This document shows positions 46,420 through 56,909 of a stretch of DNA of 64,000 nt, piece after piece (position 1 is the stretch's first letter; every line of letters begins with the position of its first letter). Below the pieces are notes generated by a model. The model did no database searches. It was not told where the DNA came from and was given only the letters and a program-made list of their open reading frames with translations. This DNA comes from Sphagnum compactum (taxonomy: Eukaryota; Bryophyta; Sphagnopsida; Sphagnales), in NCBI GenBank assembly GCA_965153455.1, contig OZ234497.1, forward strand, positions 18,221,872-18,285,871, given 5' to 3'. Made by a program: the position numbers and the translations under genes.

Positions 46420-48355
46420 TCACCAAAAATGTTTCATCTGAGGGGTGGGTTGTGTTCGAACTCCCTTCATGATAGTCAGAAGAACATCTTTCAGTAGGCT
46501 GTAGTTTATGGCATTCTGGGAAGATGGCTTGCAGATCGTCAAATGGTCGGCATCCTCAACCTTGTAATGGTTTCTGCGTGCCAATTGTTGAGCTGAGGCA
46601 TATGGCACTAAAACAGATCCCTGTATTCACCAAAATACTTTGAACATTAGCTAAACAATATTAATTGATGTTAAGCTTGCCTACAACCTGGAAGAATGAT
46701 TGAGTGTCTCTTCACCCCTTTGGAACTATTAGGCCTCTTTTCAAACTTGCAAACTTTTTCACTGCCATCTAACCAACCTCCATCTCCCCAAAGGACATGA
46801 AAACCAGAACGTTTCCAGAACTTTGGTTCAGCAACATGGATGCCCAGTTTCTACATGCAACGAGTTACTGTGGATTTGCACATCTGGAATGAAATCCACC
46901 TTGATACATAGCTAAGGTTTTGAATGAAAAGCTTACCACTTCTGGAACAGGCAATCCTTCACCAAATGCATATATGATGAGGCTTGGTTCTACAGCACTG
47001 TCAAAATCTACTGTAAGGTGTGCCATTTGTTGATTGAAACAATCCATACTTCTCAAAAGGCCTGACTTAGTAATTTGCTTCTCCTTGGATGCATTGAATT
47101 TTTTGCACTCCCAAATAAAGTACTGTTTGAAATCTTCTCTACCACCAGCATGCGGTACGCTATAAAATATGGTTCCCTTTAGATTCCCCAAAAACTTTTT
47201 GCAACTTTCTTTCACTGCTCTCTCCAGAGCATTCTCAACACGAGCTTGCTTAGCACGCTTTTCAACCTCAACCACCAAGCTTTTGACAACAAGACCTCCG
47301 AAGCTGTAACCAACTAATGCAATTGGGGCCTCCCAAAGGGGTTCATATTCACTGCACATAACCCATTACTGCCATCAGTTTAAGATACCTTCTTGATAAA
47401 TGCACAATTCAAAAACTCCCACCAATTTGTATATCCAAGATCACATTAAATAGACCAAGTTATCAATAAAATCCGGGATGAAATTAGACAGTGTCATTTT
47501 CAAACATCAAATGAATCTACAACAATTGCATAAGTATCATTAGATTCTGGACATTATCAATGATTTGTTACTTACTGACATGTGATAGAATGCAATTACT
47601 ATTCAGAGTTAACCAATTAAAGGATGGCCTTTAAAGTGTCAAAGGTGCCAATATCAGGTTTGTTGTTATGCTTGCATGGGTTTTCAGAGCAAGACTACTG
47701 ATAAGTATTTGTACAGAATATATTCAGGATAAGATTGACATACCTTTTGCACACCAAGCTCTGGATGAGGTTTTTTCCAATGTCTGTCACATCCTCATTT
47801 GCACCAAGAAGAGCAGAATCATATGATAGAGAAAGAATCCGAACGTTGTTACCATTTTTACTGCCCAAGTCTGCTGGCAACCACTCTTGTGGCCAACATA
47901 CACGCTTGCCATCACTGGTTATGGATGTCCATGTTTCCTTCCATTCATTATTTTTCCCAAGGCCTATGCCATGAAAGAAAATTATGACCAAGTCAGGCTT
48001 ACTTGAAGTGCACTGCTGGTTCAAATCATGAACCGGTGCGATCCACTGCAAATCAAAAGGAAATATGACCCAATTTGTCAGTCACAGGTATTGACAAGCA
48101 TCTTTCGCACATGAAGAATAGATCAAACATTCAAACTCTAAGGGTTTCAGAGGCAACAAAATATAGACATTACGATATCAATCCCCAGCTATTATGTGAT
48201 AAGATGTCTTGCAAACTGGAATCCGATGCGTGTGTGGAGGGGAATAGGCTGGGTTTACACTGAAAAAACTCCCAGTCTCTCAAGTTACTTTTCCTACAAT
48301 TATAGAATTGTGAGGATTTGGGAATAGAACTCACCGATAGATTTTCGTCAGCCAT
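46420..48355 (-). CDS. SERAC1-like alpha/beta hydrolase, copy B
   Basis: Exons on the minus strand: 48,355-48,335, 48,045-47,744, 47,351-46,937 and 46,620-46,420. All introns are GT-AG and in frame; the product is about 312 aa. The start ATG gives 'MADENLS' just before a GTGAGT donor. Motifs in order are HGIG (about 32-35, oxyanion region), 'CWPQEWLPADL' (about 57), GYSFG with the likely nucleophile Ser124, and 'DADHLTICKP' with the likely catalytic His272. The acidic triad member is not assigned. The block order matches SERAC1-type proteins, which in animals act in phosphatidylglycerol remodelling. The plant substrate is unknown, and no NB-ARC or other fused domain follows. Its leader and exon 2 are nearly identical to copy C, and it is close to copy D throughout. 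Confidence 0.8.
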
Positions 48356-48965
48356 TTGCCTCTCGTCAGTTGTAGAAATGAGTTGGCCTATGATGCGCAA
48401 TGAGCGAACAAAAACTGGAGCAGATCACGATTTGAGTGACGAGTTAGAGAGATCTGATTGCAGAATACTCTCCTGCGGGCCGGCTTAGATCGTCTGAACC
48501 TGCCTTTCAAGATATTCTGTCACAATATCTTTTCAGCCTTGCCAATCACTAGAAAACATAGTATGAAATATGCAGAAATTTGCAATCTTGGCAGTGTCTC
48601 GGACGATTGCCTTGTTGCCACCTCCTCTAATTCTGCTCCCAGCTCTGCAAAGTATTCTCAGCTTTGTAAAATATGATAAGGCCTAGTTAAGAAAAGGCCT
48701 CCAAACTATAGGCACTGATCTCAAGAAAAATGTTAGGCACAAAAGACACCAAAAGTGGTTGCGACTGACGTTGGAGATGAGCAACTTGAGTGCAAAGATC
48801 GAGCTCTATGCCAAGCTGCTGAACTAGTGGTCCTGCAGAGACTTTGTGCAAGCACCATTGCGCGACTATTTTACATTCTCATTTGGAAGTGCTAAGTACC
48901 AAGAGGAGCTTGCTTCAAAGTGTATGAAGACTTTTTGTCTCAAAAATAATACACTCATACCATAA
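48356..48965 (-). promoter_or_regulatory. 5' leader/upstream region of hydrolase copy B
   Basis: This stretch is nearly identical to 53,590-54,166 upstream of copy C apart from local rearrangement, and similar to 44,450-44,900 and 63,740-64,000. Conservation among copies fits the leader and promoter carried in each duplication. I cannot fix a start site. Confidence 0.45.
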
Positions 48966-49134
48966 TATTGAACTATCGTCGGAGAAATTTTGTCGTCGGT
49001 ACCGCTGAAACGAGGAAGGATCCCACTAGTCCACTAGTCGTGTGGGACACTGAAACTGGAACAACGTGATGGACATTGAAGACTTTTTAGTTATAAGAAA
49101 CTTCCGGTTGGCTGGGAACTGGGATTCTTTTTTT
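48966..49134 (+). pseudogene. Helitron Rep fragment, duplicate of the tail at 58.9-59.05 kb
   Basis: Matches 58,888-59,045 in ordered words, including 'ggagaaattttgtc', 'gacattgaagactttttagt' and 'gaaacttccggt'. It starts within a few bases of where the B/C leader homology stops. No open frame of use; it is a relic only. Confidence 0.75.
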
Positions 49135-49345
49135 GTTGCAATTTTGTGACGTAGCCACTGTGGCGATCAGCCACAAGAGGGATTACCCGAATTTTGGCTA
49201 CAGGTCAGAGAGGAAAGGGAAAAAAATTCACGAATCCTGCTATCTCTTGGCGACATACTGGAATCTAGTCTCTAAATATGGCGATTTAAAAAATAAAATC
49301 CTTGAAATCCAGCGACGTTGGCACATTGAAAAAAATCATTTATAT
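49135..49345 (-). repeat. R1 dispersed repeat, inverted copy
   Basis: The reverse complement reads through the same blocks as 3,400-3,640, including the 'ggtaatccctcttgtggctg' region and the 'aaatcgccatatttagag' block. The central palindrome is degraded here (ACCCGAATTTTGGCTA). Confidence 0.75.
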
Positions 49346-50653
49346 GAGTCAGACCTGTAGTTACTGTCTTTAGTGCACTTTCCTCTCAAGGCATCTTCTT
49401 GTTCTACAATTTGTCTTCAACCTCAACGACAGGCAGTGTCTTTTGTCTAATGTCGAGGTAAGTTCCAGCATGCTCAGGTATGTACCGAGTTTTGAAATTC
49501 AATCAGTACACTTGCTGACTAGAAACACGCCTTACAAGCTGGGGCATGGTTGGGCGTCTCTAAACAAATGATGGAAATAGGTGTTTTATACTCAATTCCA
49601 ACGACTAAACTTGTCAATTGAAAGAGTAGTAGGGTACAGGAGTCTGCTATAACTTATGTAGAATTCAAACTGATTTCCAATTTAAGTTCCAATTTTCTTC
49701 GAGAAATTTCCTAGGAGGGTTTTCTTGTGAAATCAAAGGAAATTCAACAACTGCTCTCATTAATGGATACTATTCAACTCACAACACTTCACTCAAAACT
49801 TTAGGTTATAAATTAACAAGTGTTCCCTGCACGGTATTCTATGTCTTTGTTTTGTTACTGAACATGGTGGACTTGTCATCCTTGTCCCACTTTTCAGTTT
49901 GTTCTCTGAACTTTCAGAGACATATTATACCACATCACTGAAGAATAGAGGCTAGAGGCACACTCCAGTGTCTGTGTGTGTACAATTTGTGTTTCCATTT
50001 TGCAAGATATTTCTCCTTGTAAAAGTTTTGAATGCTTTTGCAAAGGGACATCTTTGAGGGTGCAAATTCCAAAGCTTATCCCTTCACAAGTTTTTTCTCC
50101 ACACACATTACCTGCTACAGTCCTGACTCTTGGAAATGCAGAAACACGGATGTACAACATTATTGCCTCTGGAACTTTTGACTTGTGTTTTACCTTGCTG
50201 GACACAATCACAGATTATGGCAAAATACATTGAAGGCAGAAATTTTTTAAATGAAAAGGTGAGAAGAGACAATTTGAGAGTGTAAAAGCTCACCCACGAC
50301 TCAAGTAATCTGTGATATGTGTTTCTGCACCCAAACCCCATACCACAGCACTCACACTAAACCAAACACTGTACATATGTTTAGAAAGGACCTAGGGTGC
50401 AAACTAACTAGCCTGTGAGAGTATCAGCAGCTCTGGTGTCAAGTACATACTATGGAGACAGAATATGTGAATGATGCCAATCCAAATGTATCAGTGTCCC
50501 ACGTACCTAGTAGCATTGCTTGACCGTACATTTCTAGATTTTCTCCAAGAAGTCATTTCTGATAGCAATTTTTTTCACCAGTAGAACAATCCTGGATCTT
50601 CGTGACCTTTGGCTCTTCATATAAACAACTAGTTGATCCCTTCTGGGACCTGG
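49346..50653. other. Intergenic DNA
   Basis: No gene recognised; open frames near 49,900-50,340 overlap on both strands without domain or splice support. Confidence 0.45.
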
Positions 50654-50847
50654 AGTGGAGGTAGGCCTAGCACCCAATATTATGAAAGGTATTAATATTT
50701 TTACTGCCGATGTAATTAAGGATTTTCTATATAATTATGACGAAATAATTCAAAGTGCTGTGAAAGAAAGGCAACAAGGAAATTATGATGCCACGTGGCA
50801 CTCTGAAAATTTAGATTGCGTTTTGAGCCCTCAGGCCTACCTCCACT
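50654..50847 (+). mobile_element. Small element with 15-bp terminal inverted repeats
   Basis: 50,654-50,668 (AGTGGAGGTAGGCCT) is the exact reverse complement of 50,833-50,847. The 194-bp unit is otherwise AT-rich. One frame is open across its whole length, running from the left repeat through the right one (about 64 residues), but the product is not recognised. No target-site duplication is seen. It may be a MITE or a captured fragment. Confidence 0.5.
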
Positions 50848-53065
50848 AAATATGAAACCCAAATCCAGAAATTGCAGCCACCTACATGCATTAAACCCAC
50901 ATCTGAATTGTGCAGAAATTCTAGTTCCAAGGTTGCTAACCATATCAAAGCATTACCATTCGCATGTATTCCAGTGGTGATGTTTAATTATTGTCACAAT
51001 TATTGATAATGCAGGTATCCAGGAACCAGATTGCAGCCTAGTAGCAAGGAAGGAAGAAGTGCTCATATTTTGGACTTCACCAACAGGATTGCAATAAGGC
51101 AGTACAGGGAATTCACAAAATCTTGCTGATTATAAAAATGCAATATCTGATGTAAATGTAGTTTCCCTTGACTAAATCATCTGTCATAGCATTAGACTGC
51201 AATGGAGTATCTGTGTTCATCTGGGACTCCTGAGAATTGCCTCAAAATCTCTAGATCCAAATCAGTGGTAACTGGTACCATAAAACTCATCACTCTTTTG
51301 TTCTTCCTCTTGAAACTCATGTTTGGAGCTTCTGTATTTAAACTGCAACAAAAATCCACATGGAGATAGCTCATCACCCCCTTGATGGACACAACATGCA
51401 ATTCTTCAATAAATGAGAATATTGACAGCAGCCCTTAATTTTGACTAGTTTTATTAAGTGATTTTCAATGTGGCAACATGTGGTTCTAACTCGAATCTCA
51501 TTGTGATCAGTCCTCAGAAAAAGAGCCATTCCTGGAGTTGATTTAGGAAGCCCTTGGTCCATGACACCACATAAAGGGGCATGGAGATGTGGAGGAGAAA
51601 TTGCAGCTTGCAAATAAGCAGTGGAGCATTTTTAAGTGGGAGGCTAAGACCCTCTTAATTCTACAGGTGGCTCTGCTTCTTCCAGATTGCAATGAACATG
51701 TTCAAACCTCATCCTTGTCCTATAACAACAGAATGTGCTGTCACATAAATATTTGCAGAAAAATGGCTCGTGTAGTGTTTCAAGGCTTGCATGTCTGCTG
51801 AAGCAAGGAACTTTGAATGATCTCAGACATTTGCACAGGTTGATTCTAGAAAAAGCTTGTTGTGTATACTTGCTTGCCATCAACGCTGAAAAACTTCATG
51901 CATACTCAGGTCTGAGGTCTCAAAAAGGGGATCTCTGAAGAGACAACAAATAGAAAGGACACTGTTGTCTGCTCCCAAAATCTTGGGCTCCCTTTCAAAG
52001 AGGAGGTTATCACTAATTACCTGAATGATTCATGATAGAGCCAAAACATTACTAGTAATTGACAACTCTTGTACATGCCTAAGGAGAAGAATTTCTCTTG
52101 TAGCCATCTATTGCTAAGACTCAGTAACGAGTGAAAAATAACTGAATTTTCCTCTTAGCAATCCATTGCTCAGTCTCAGGTAGACAGTACTTAGCAACTG
52201 AATTTCTCATTTCTATGACCTGAGAACACATCACAGAGAATGCACCTGACAACCTTCACTGAAATTCCCATCTTTGCAAATTTCCAATGCCTAGCTGCAA
52301 CATTGAATGCAATCATTGTTCAACACTGACCAAACTCATCCAAGCAGCTGAACTAGATATCACAACTCTTCAACTTATCATTCCACATGGAGATAAAGCT
52401 GGCCACATGGATCAATGCAGGTGAAAGATGTACTAACCAAGAAGAGTATATTGAACTCAAAATCTTTGCACCAGCTATACTAGAGTCAAAATATGCGTAC
52501 CTGGGTGATCTCCACTTGTCCAGCAGTAGCCCCTCACCAAGGTACTGAGACACACTTATATTTGGTTACAGGGCAAACAAGGTATGCAATTATTTTCTCA
52601 GTTGTTTCTATGCTGATGCTTTGTTTTCTCTACCTGTTGGTCACAATGAGGTTGACCAATCTCTAGTATGCACTTAGCCTTTGGCAACAGTGGCTAGATA
52701 TACAATAGAAATCTCCTCTGAGTTGACAATATCCAACTAGCCAGAACCAGATTCCTGAACAGTTACAAAATCCACTCTCATCACATCAGCTCTCCCATTC
52801 CATAAGGACATGATTGTCTTTCACATTGGAAAGCTGATCCATAGCACGATTCACAAACATTGGTAATCAATATCTCTGAATTACTTCCAAACAATCCTTC
52901 TTCCCATTGATGGTTCACAGCATATTCAACGTTCTTTTTGCTTCAAACACGTATACTGAATTGAGAGTAGTGTCATCCTTTTGAATGCACCATTCAGTAA
53001 CAAAGGTTGGTCGTATTGCTCCACACATGCCCGAGCCAAGGTATTTTTCCCATTCATTGGGAAAA
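50848..53065. other. Intergenic DNA
   Basis: No supported gene. Diverged repeat wording occurs at 52,090-52,210 ('gaatttctcttgtagccat', 'gaattttcctcttagcaat', 'ctgaatttctcatttc'). Confidence 0.45.
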
Positions 53066-53670
53066 AATCTGAACATTGTTACCATTTTTACTGGCCAAGT
53101 CTGCTGGCAACCACTCCTGTGGCCAATGTACACCCTTGCCATCACTGGTTATGGATGTCCATGTTTCATTCCATTCATCATTTTTCCCAAGGCCTATGCC
53201 ATGAAAGAAAATTATGACCAAGTCAGGCTTACTTGAAGTGCACTGCTGGTTCAAATCATGAACTGGTGCGATCCACTGCAGATCAAAAGGAAATGCATGA
53301 CCCAATTTGTCAATCACAGGTATTGACACACATCTTTTGCACATGAACAATAGGTCAAACATTGAAACCCTAAGGGTTTCAGAAGCAACAAATATATACA
53401 TTATGATATCAATCTCCAGCTACTATGTGATAAGATGTCTTGCAAACTGGAATCTGGTGCATGTGTGTGGAGGGGAATAGGTTGGATTTACACAGAAAAA
53501 ACTCCCAGTCTCTCAAAGTTACTTTTCCTACAATTATAGTACTGTGAGGATTTGGGTGTAGAGTTCACCGATTGATTCTCGTCAGTTGTAGAAAAGAGTT
53601 GGCCTTTGAGGTCTGGATCGACAACAGTCTCGAAATCAACTGAAAGCCGTGCCACTTCTCGATTAAATGC
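53066..53670 (-). pseudogene. SERAC1-like hydrolase, copy C (chimeric fragment)
   Basis: 53,275-53,066 is most of exon 2, starting 'WIAPVHDL' and keeping HGIG. Homology stops abruptly near 53,066, so the nucleophile and His exons are absent. Two further defects show. The first exon region near 53,565-53,590 has lost about 18 bp including the ATG found in copy B, and its donor reads GTGAAC instead of GTGAGT. A roughly 60-bp piece of exon 3 ('FNREVARLSVDFETVVDPD', minus strand, 53,611-53,670) sits upstream of exon 2, out of order. It is a shuffled, non-functional copy. Confidence 0.8.
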
Positions 53671-54166
53671 TTAGAATGAAGCTTAAATAAAATATTCTGG
53701 ACCAGGCTTTATGTACTCACAAAATCTTCAGCCTTGCAAATCACTAGAAAACATATAGTATGAAATATGCAGAAATTTGCAATCTTGGCAGTGTCTCGGA
53801 CGATTGCCTTGTTGCCACCTCCTTTAATTCTGCTCCTGACCCAGCTCTGCAAAATATTCTCAGCTTGGTAAAATATAATAAGGGCTAGTTAAGAAAACGC
53901 CGCCAAACTAGAGGCACTGATCTGTAGACAAATGCTAGGCACAAAAGACACCCAAAGTAGTTGCGACTGACATTGGAGATGAGCAAGTTGAGTGCAAAGA
54001 TCAAGCTCTATGCCAAGCTGCTGAAATAGTGGTCTTGCAGAGACTTTGTGCAAGCACCATTGCGCGACTATTTTACATTCTCAAAAGTAAGTACTAAGTA
54101 CCAAGAGGAGGTTGCTTGAAAGTATATGAACACTTTTTGTCTCAAACATAATACACTCATACCATG
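53671..54166 (-). repeat. Upstream part of the B/C duplication
   Basis: Nearly identical to 48,470-48,964. Both end at 'aatacactcataccat'. This is the most similar pair of long segments in the window and so probably the most recent duplication. Confidence 0.8.
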
Positions 54167-54865
54167 GCATTACATATATCAAAGGACGTCGTGGTCGTGA
54201 AGCTTTTTCCATCCATCTATCCGTCCCGTCATCCATCCAGTCCAGCTGAAGGTATTCTGTGACTCCCCCATCGTGCTGCTGCTGCAGCAGCAATCTCCTT
54301 CACAAATGCAACAGAACTCAATATGTACATTTCTATGGTCACATCTTGCATTTGGATTTTTCCACATCTACTTGATTGCTGAGAGGCAAGTGTGTACATG
54401 CATCAAATTTGTGTTTGGCAACATGTCAGATTGGGCAAGGAAAAAGCTTGAGTTATGGATGGAGAAGTTGCTCATATGGGAGAGATGTAGAGGAAAGGGG
54501 AGAGAGGGGATTGATGATGTAGTTTTTTTGTGTAGTTTTAGTTTGCAGTATTGCATATACTGTTGTCATCCAAGTGGCTACCAGAGATGGAGGCACACGA
54601 AGTCACTATGAAGGAACAAATTTTGTCAGGCGTTTTTCAGACTTCCTGTTCAATTGCAGAATGAAAATATTCAAGGTGAAATTTGAGGGATTGATTTTTT
54701 TCAGTCAATATTTTCATGGTTCTACTTACCAATCCTTTTCCATGGTATATAAGCAGATATGCCCTTCTCCAAGCATGTGTCAAATGGAGATTCTTCATCA
54801 TCTTTGTAGGCATTAATGAGTGGAATCTGCATGTAAGTTTTTGTGCTTGCTGGTTATTTCACCAT
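54167..54865. other. Intergenic DNA with CAGCAGCAATCTCCTTC family repeat
   Basis: The segment 54,235-54,305 ('gaaggtattctgtgactccc', then GCTGCTGCAGCAG, then 'caatctccttc') recurs at 56,675-56,735 and more loosely at 55,630-55,680. No supported gene. Confidence 0.45.
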
Positions 54866-54988
54866 CAGAGGCAAGTAGAGATGGTTAGATCAGTGTGTGA
54901 TGCTGCAGACAAAGTGCTGCAAGAGGCCCACAAGTTCTATAGACTCAGAACTCCGCAGGGACTTGTGGCTGCCAGCACACTTAAGCAG
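54866..54988 (+). other. Possible isolated exon, unknown protein
   Basis: After an acceptor-like 'catttcaccatcag' the plus strand reads a codon-like segment containing 'VCDAADKVLQEAHKFYRLRT' and then 'PQGLVAASTLKQ'. It is charged and amphipathic and looks more like real protein than the AT-rich noise around it. No donor is evident at its end, and I cannot link it to other exons. It could be a captured gene fragment. Family not recognised. Confidence 0.25.
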
Positions 54989-55012
54989 TATTGCATTGTG
55001 CATCACATATAG

Positions 55013-55735
55013 TGGCTATTGGAATCTTTCTGTCTTCAACCTATTTCTTCATGGTACTTCTTGCACCAGATTCTATGTATTGTGTGCCCTAGGACTCAGT
55101 GACACTATCATTACAACTAGGCGCTTTTACTTTGTCAACTAATTAGATTCATTGACAACCAGGGGTTGCATTTGTTGGCAGGTTTGGTGCTGGAGGAAGG
55201 TGACTGTATGAGAAGAAAGTTGGGGGGGAAAGGGTGGGAGAAGAAACAGGAGTTGTGGAGAGAAGAGTAGTAGTAGTAGTAGATGACAATTGTATGGCAC
55301 CTGGGAACTTAAAGATGGACATTCCTGAATCACCCATGAGGGAAGAAGGAGACACACCATCCAGCACAGAAGAATCGGAGGTGGAGTCAAAGAACCCACT
55401 TCTTACATTAAGGTGAAAGACATCATCTGCTGTTGAACATACCAGCAGTGTACATGAGCTGCTGGAGTGTCCAGTATGCACCAATTCTATGTACCCTTCT
55501 ATTCATTAGGTACCCAATATTTTATTTTCTCTTTGAGTTTTTTTTTGGGGGGTTTGTTCTTTCCCCTCTCTCTATCTCTCTGCTCAGCTTATTCTGTTGG
55601 CTTTGTGGAGGAAAAGGAGAACATCATTGTAGCAGCAGCAGCACCCACGCACCCCATCTCCTTCTTCTTCTTGGGAATGAAAACCTCAAGATGTAGATCT
55701 AGGTGTGGGGGCAGAACTTACAAGAAGCTTCAAAG
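55013..55735. other. Intergenic DNA, low-confidence open frames
   Basis: A plus-strand frame at 55,234-55,416 contains an acidic Ser/Glu-rich stretch and a (GTA)n-encoded Val run; it has no splice support. T- and C-rich tracts occur at 55,540-55,580. Confidence 0.35.
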
Positions 55736-56345
55736 TTAGGAGTGTAGTTGTTGTGTGATTTTCATGGCATTGTTTGTTAATCCCAGATAGTCCGTAAAGA
55801 TTAGAGTTTCCAAAAGTGTCAACTTGAAAAGCTCAGGATTTTTGTTCATTTCATGACATGTCTTCAGATATTCCAGGAATGACTTCCTATTGTTTTTTGG
55901 AGTTGGGTTTGGGTTTGATAAAACCATGGGGGAATTCAGCCACGTGAAATTCATTGACCTGATATTGTTGTATGCAAAAAGGCAGAGCTTGGTTAGGCAA
56001 ATTGGTGAGATGAAAGAATGAAGAGAACAGTGCAAAGTTGAAGTGGAAAAAGAATTAGGGTTTCGGGTTCAGGGGTGAAGGGGGAACTGGACAGGGCTTA
56101 AATCTATGTGCAAAATGCAATCCACAAGCAGAAAAGAGTAGCTGAACTTACATGTGGCTTTCTTCATGTTTGTAAAGAGATGTACAATAAGCACCATTGA
56201 AACCAAAGCAAATTGGCCCAAGATGCTGCATTGACGAGCTCCATAGACCATCAGCAATGTTTTGGGCAACATCGTGACGACCCAGACAAGCTTTGGCAGT
56301 CAGGACTAAGACCATATAGGCTCCCAGAGATAGAGCACATCCCAA
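55736..56345 (-). CDS. Two-exon coding segment of unknown function
   Basis: Minus-strand exon 56,345-56,152 is bounded by an AG acceptor and a strong GTAAGT donor. The next exon, 55,958-55,736, starts after TATCAG. Joining them keeps the frame (AT|G across the junction) and gives 138 residues to a stop. The first exon begins with a hydrophobic stretch ('LGCALSLGAYMVLVLTAKAC'), continues 'LGRHDVAQNIADGLWSS' and ends 'YKHEESH'. The second is polar, with 'FLEYLKTCHEMNKNPELFKL'. I do not recognise the family. No start exon is found upstream, where a tandem repeat begins at about 56,448. It is therefore probably the 3' part of a gene truncated by rearrangement, or a fragment captured next to the Helitron. 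Confidence 0.45.
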
Positions 56346-56447
56346 CTGTCATGCTTTGAGAAGATTGAAACAATTTGCAACATTTGAACCCTTAAAATCT
56401 ACAACTACAAGTATCCCTACTTCACATTGCCCTTCCTATTGTAGGCA
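56346..56447. other. Spacer upstream of the two-exon segment
   Basis: No further exon recognised. Confidence 0.4.
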
Positions 56448-56905
56448 CCGTGTTGCTATGATGATGCCTGTGATAATACTTCCTAGAAAAATACGGCACC
56501 AACAGACAAAAGTGTAGGAGAACGCCCCCCCCCCCCCCCAAGATTTTGATATGAATATCAGCAACAAACCCAACATATATTCTTCGCGGGTATTTTCTCC
56601 CTAAAACGTTGCAAATCAGATAGAGAGGCCATCCTAATAGAAGAATGATAACGATCATCAAGATCCGACCCAGTGGATGTTGAAGGTATTTTGTGACTCC
56701 CCATCCTCCTCCTACTGCAACAGCAATCTCCTTCTTCTTCTTGGAACGAAAACCTCATCGCGATCGATGCTACTCGTGTTGTTGTGATGATGCCTATGAG
56801 AATACTTCCAGGAGAAATACGGCACCAGCAGACAAGAGTGTAGGAGAAACCCCCCCCCCCCAAATTTTGATATCAATATTAGTAACAAACCCAACATATA
56901 TTCTC
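56448..56905 (+). repeat. Tandem duplication with C homopolymers
   Basis: 56,448-56,575 and 56,788-56,905 match ('aatacggcaccaacagacaa', a C run, 'caacaaacccaacatatatt'), about 340 bp apart. C runs of about 15 and 13 lie near 56,525 and 56,850. The second copy ends immediately before the ATG at 56,910 that opens the Helitron relic. Confidence 0.8.
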
Positions 56906-56909
56906 CACA

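Noticed and set aside
55234-55416. Acidic open frame as a terminal exon joined to 54,866-54,988
   Set aside because: No donor after the first piece, and the frame depends on a GTA microsatellite.
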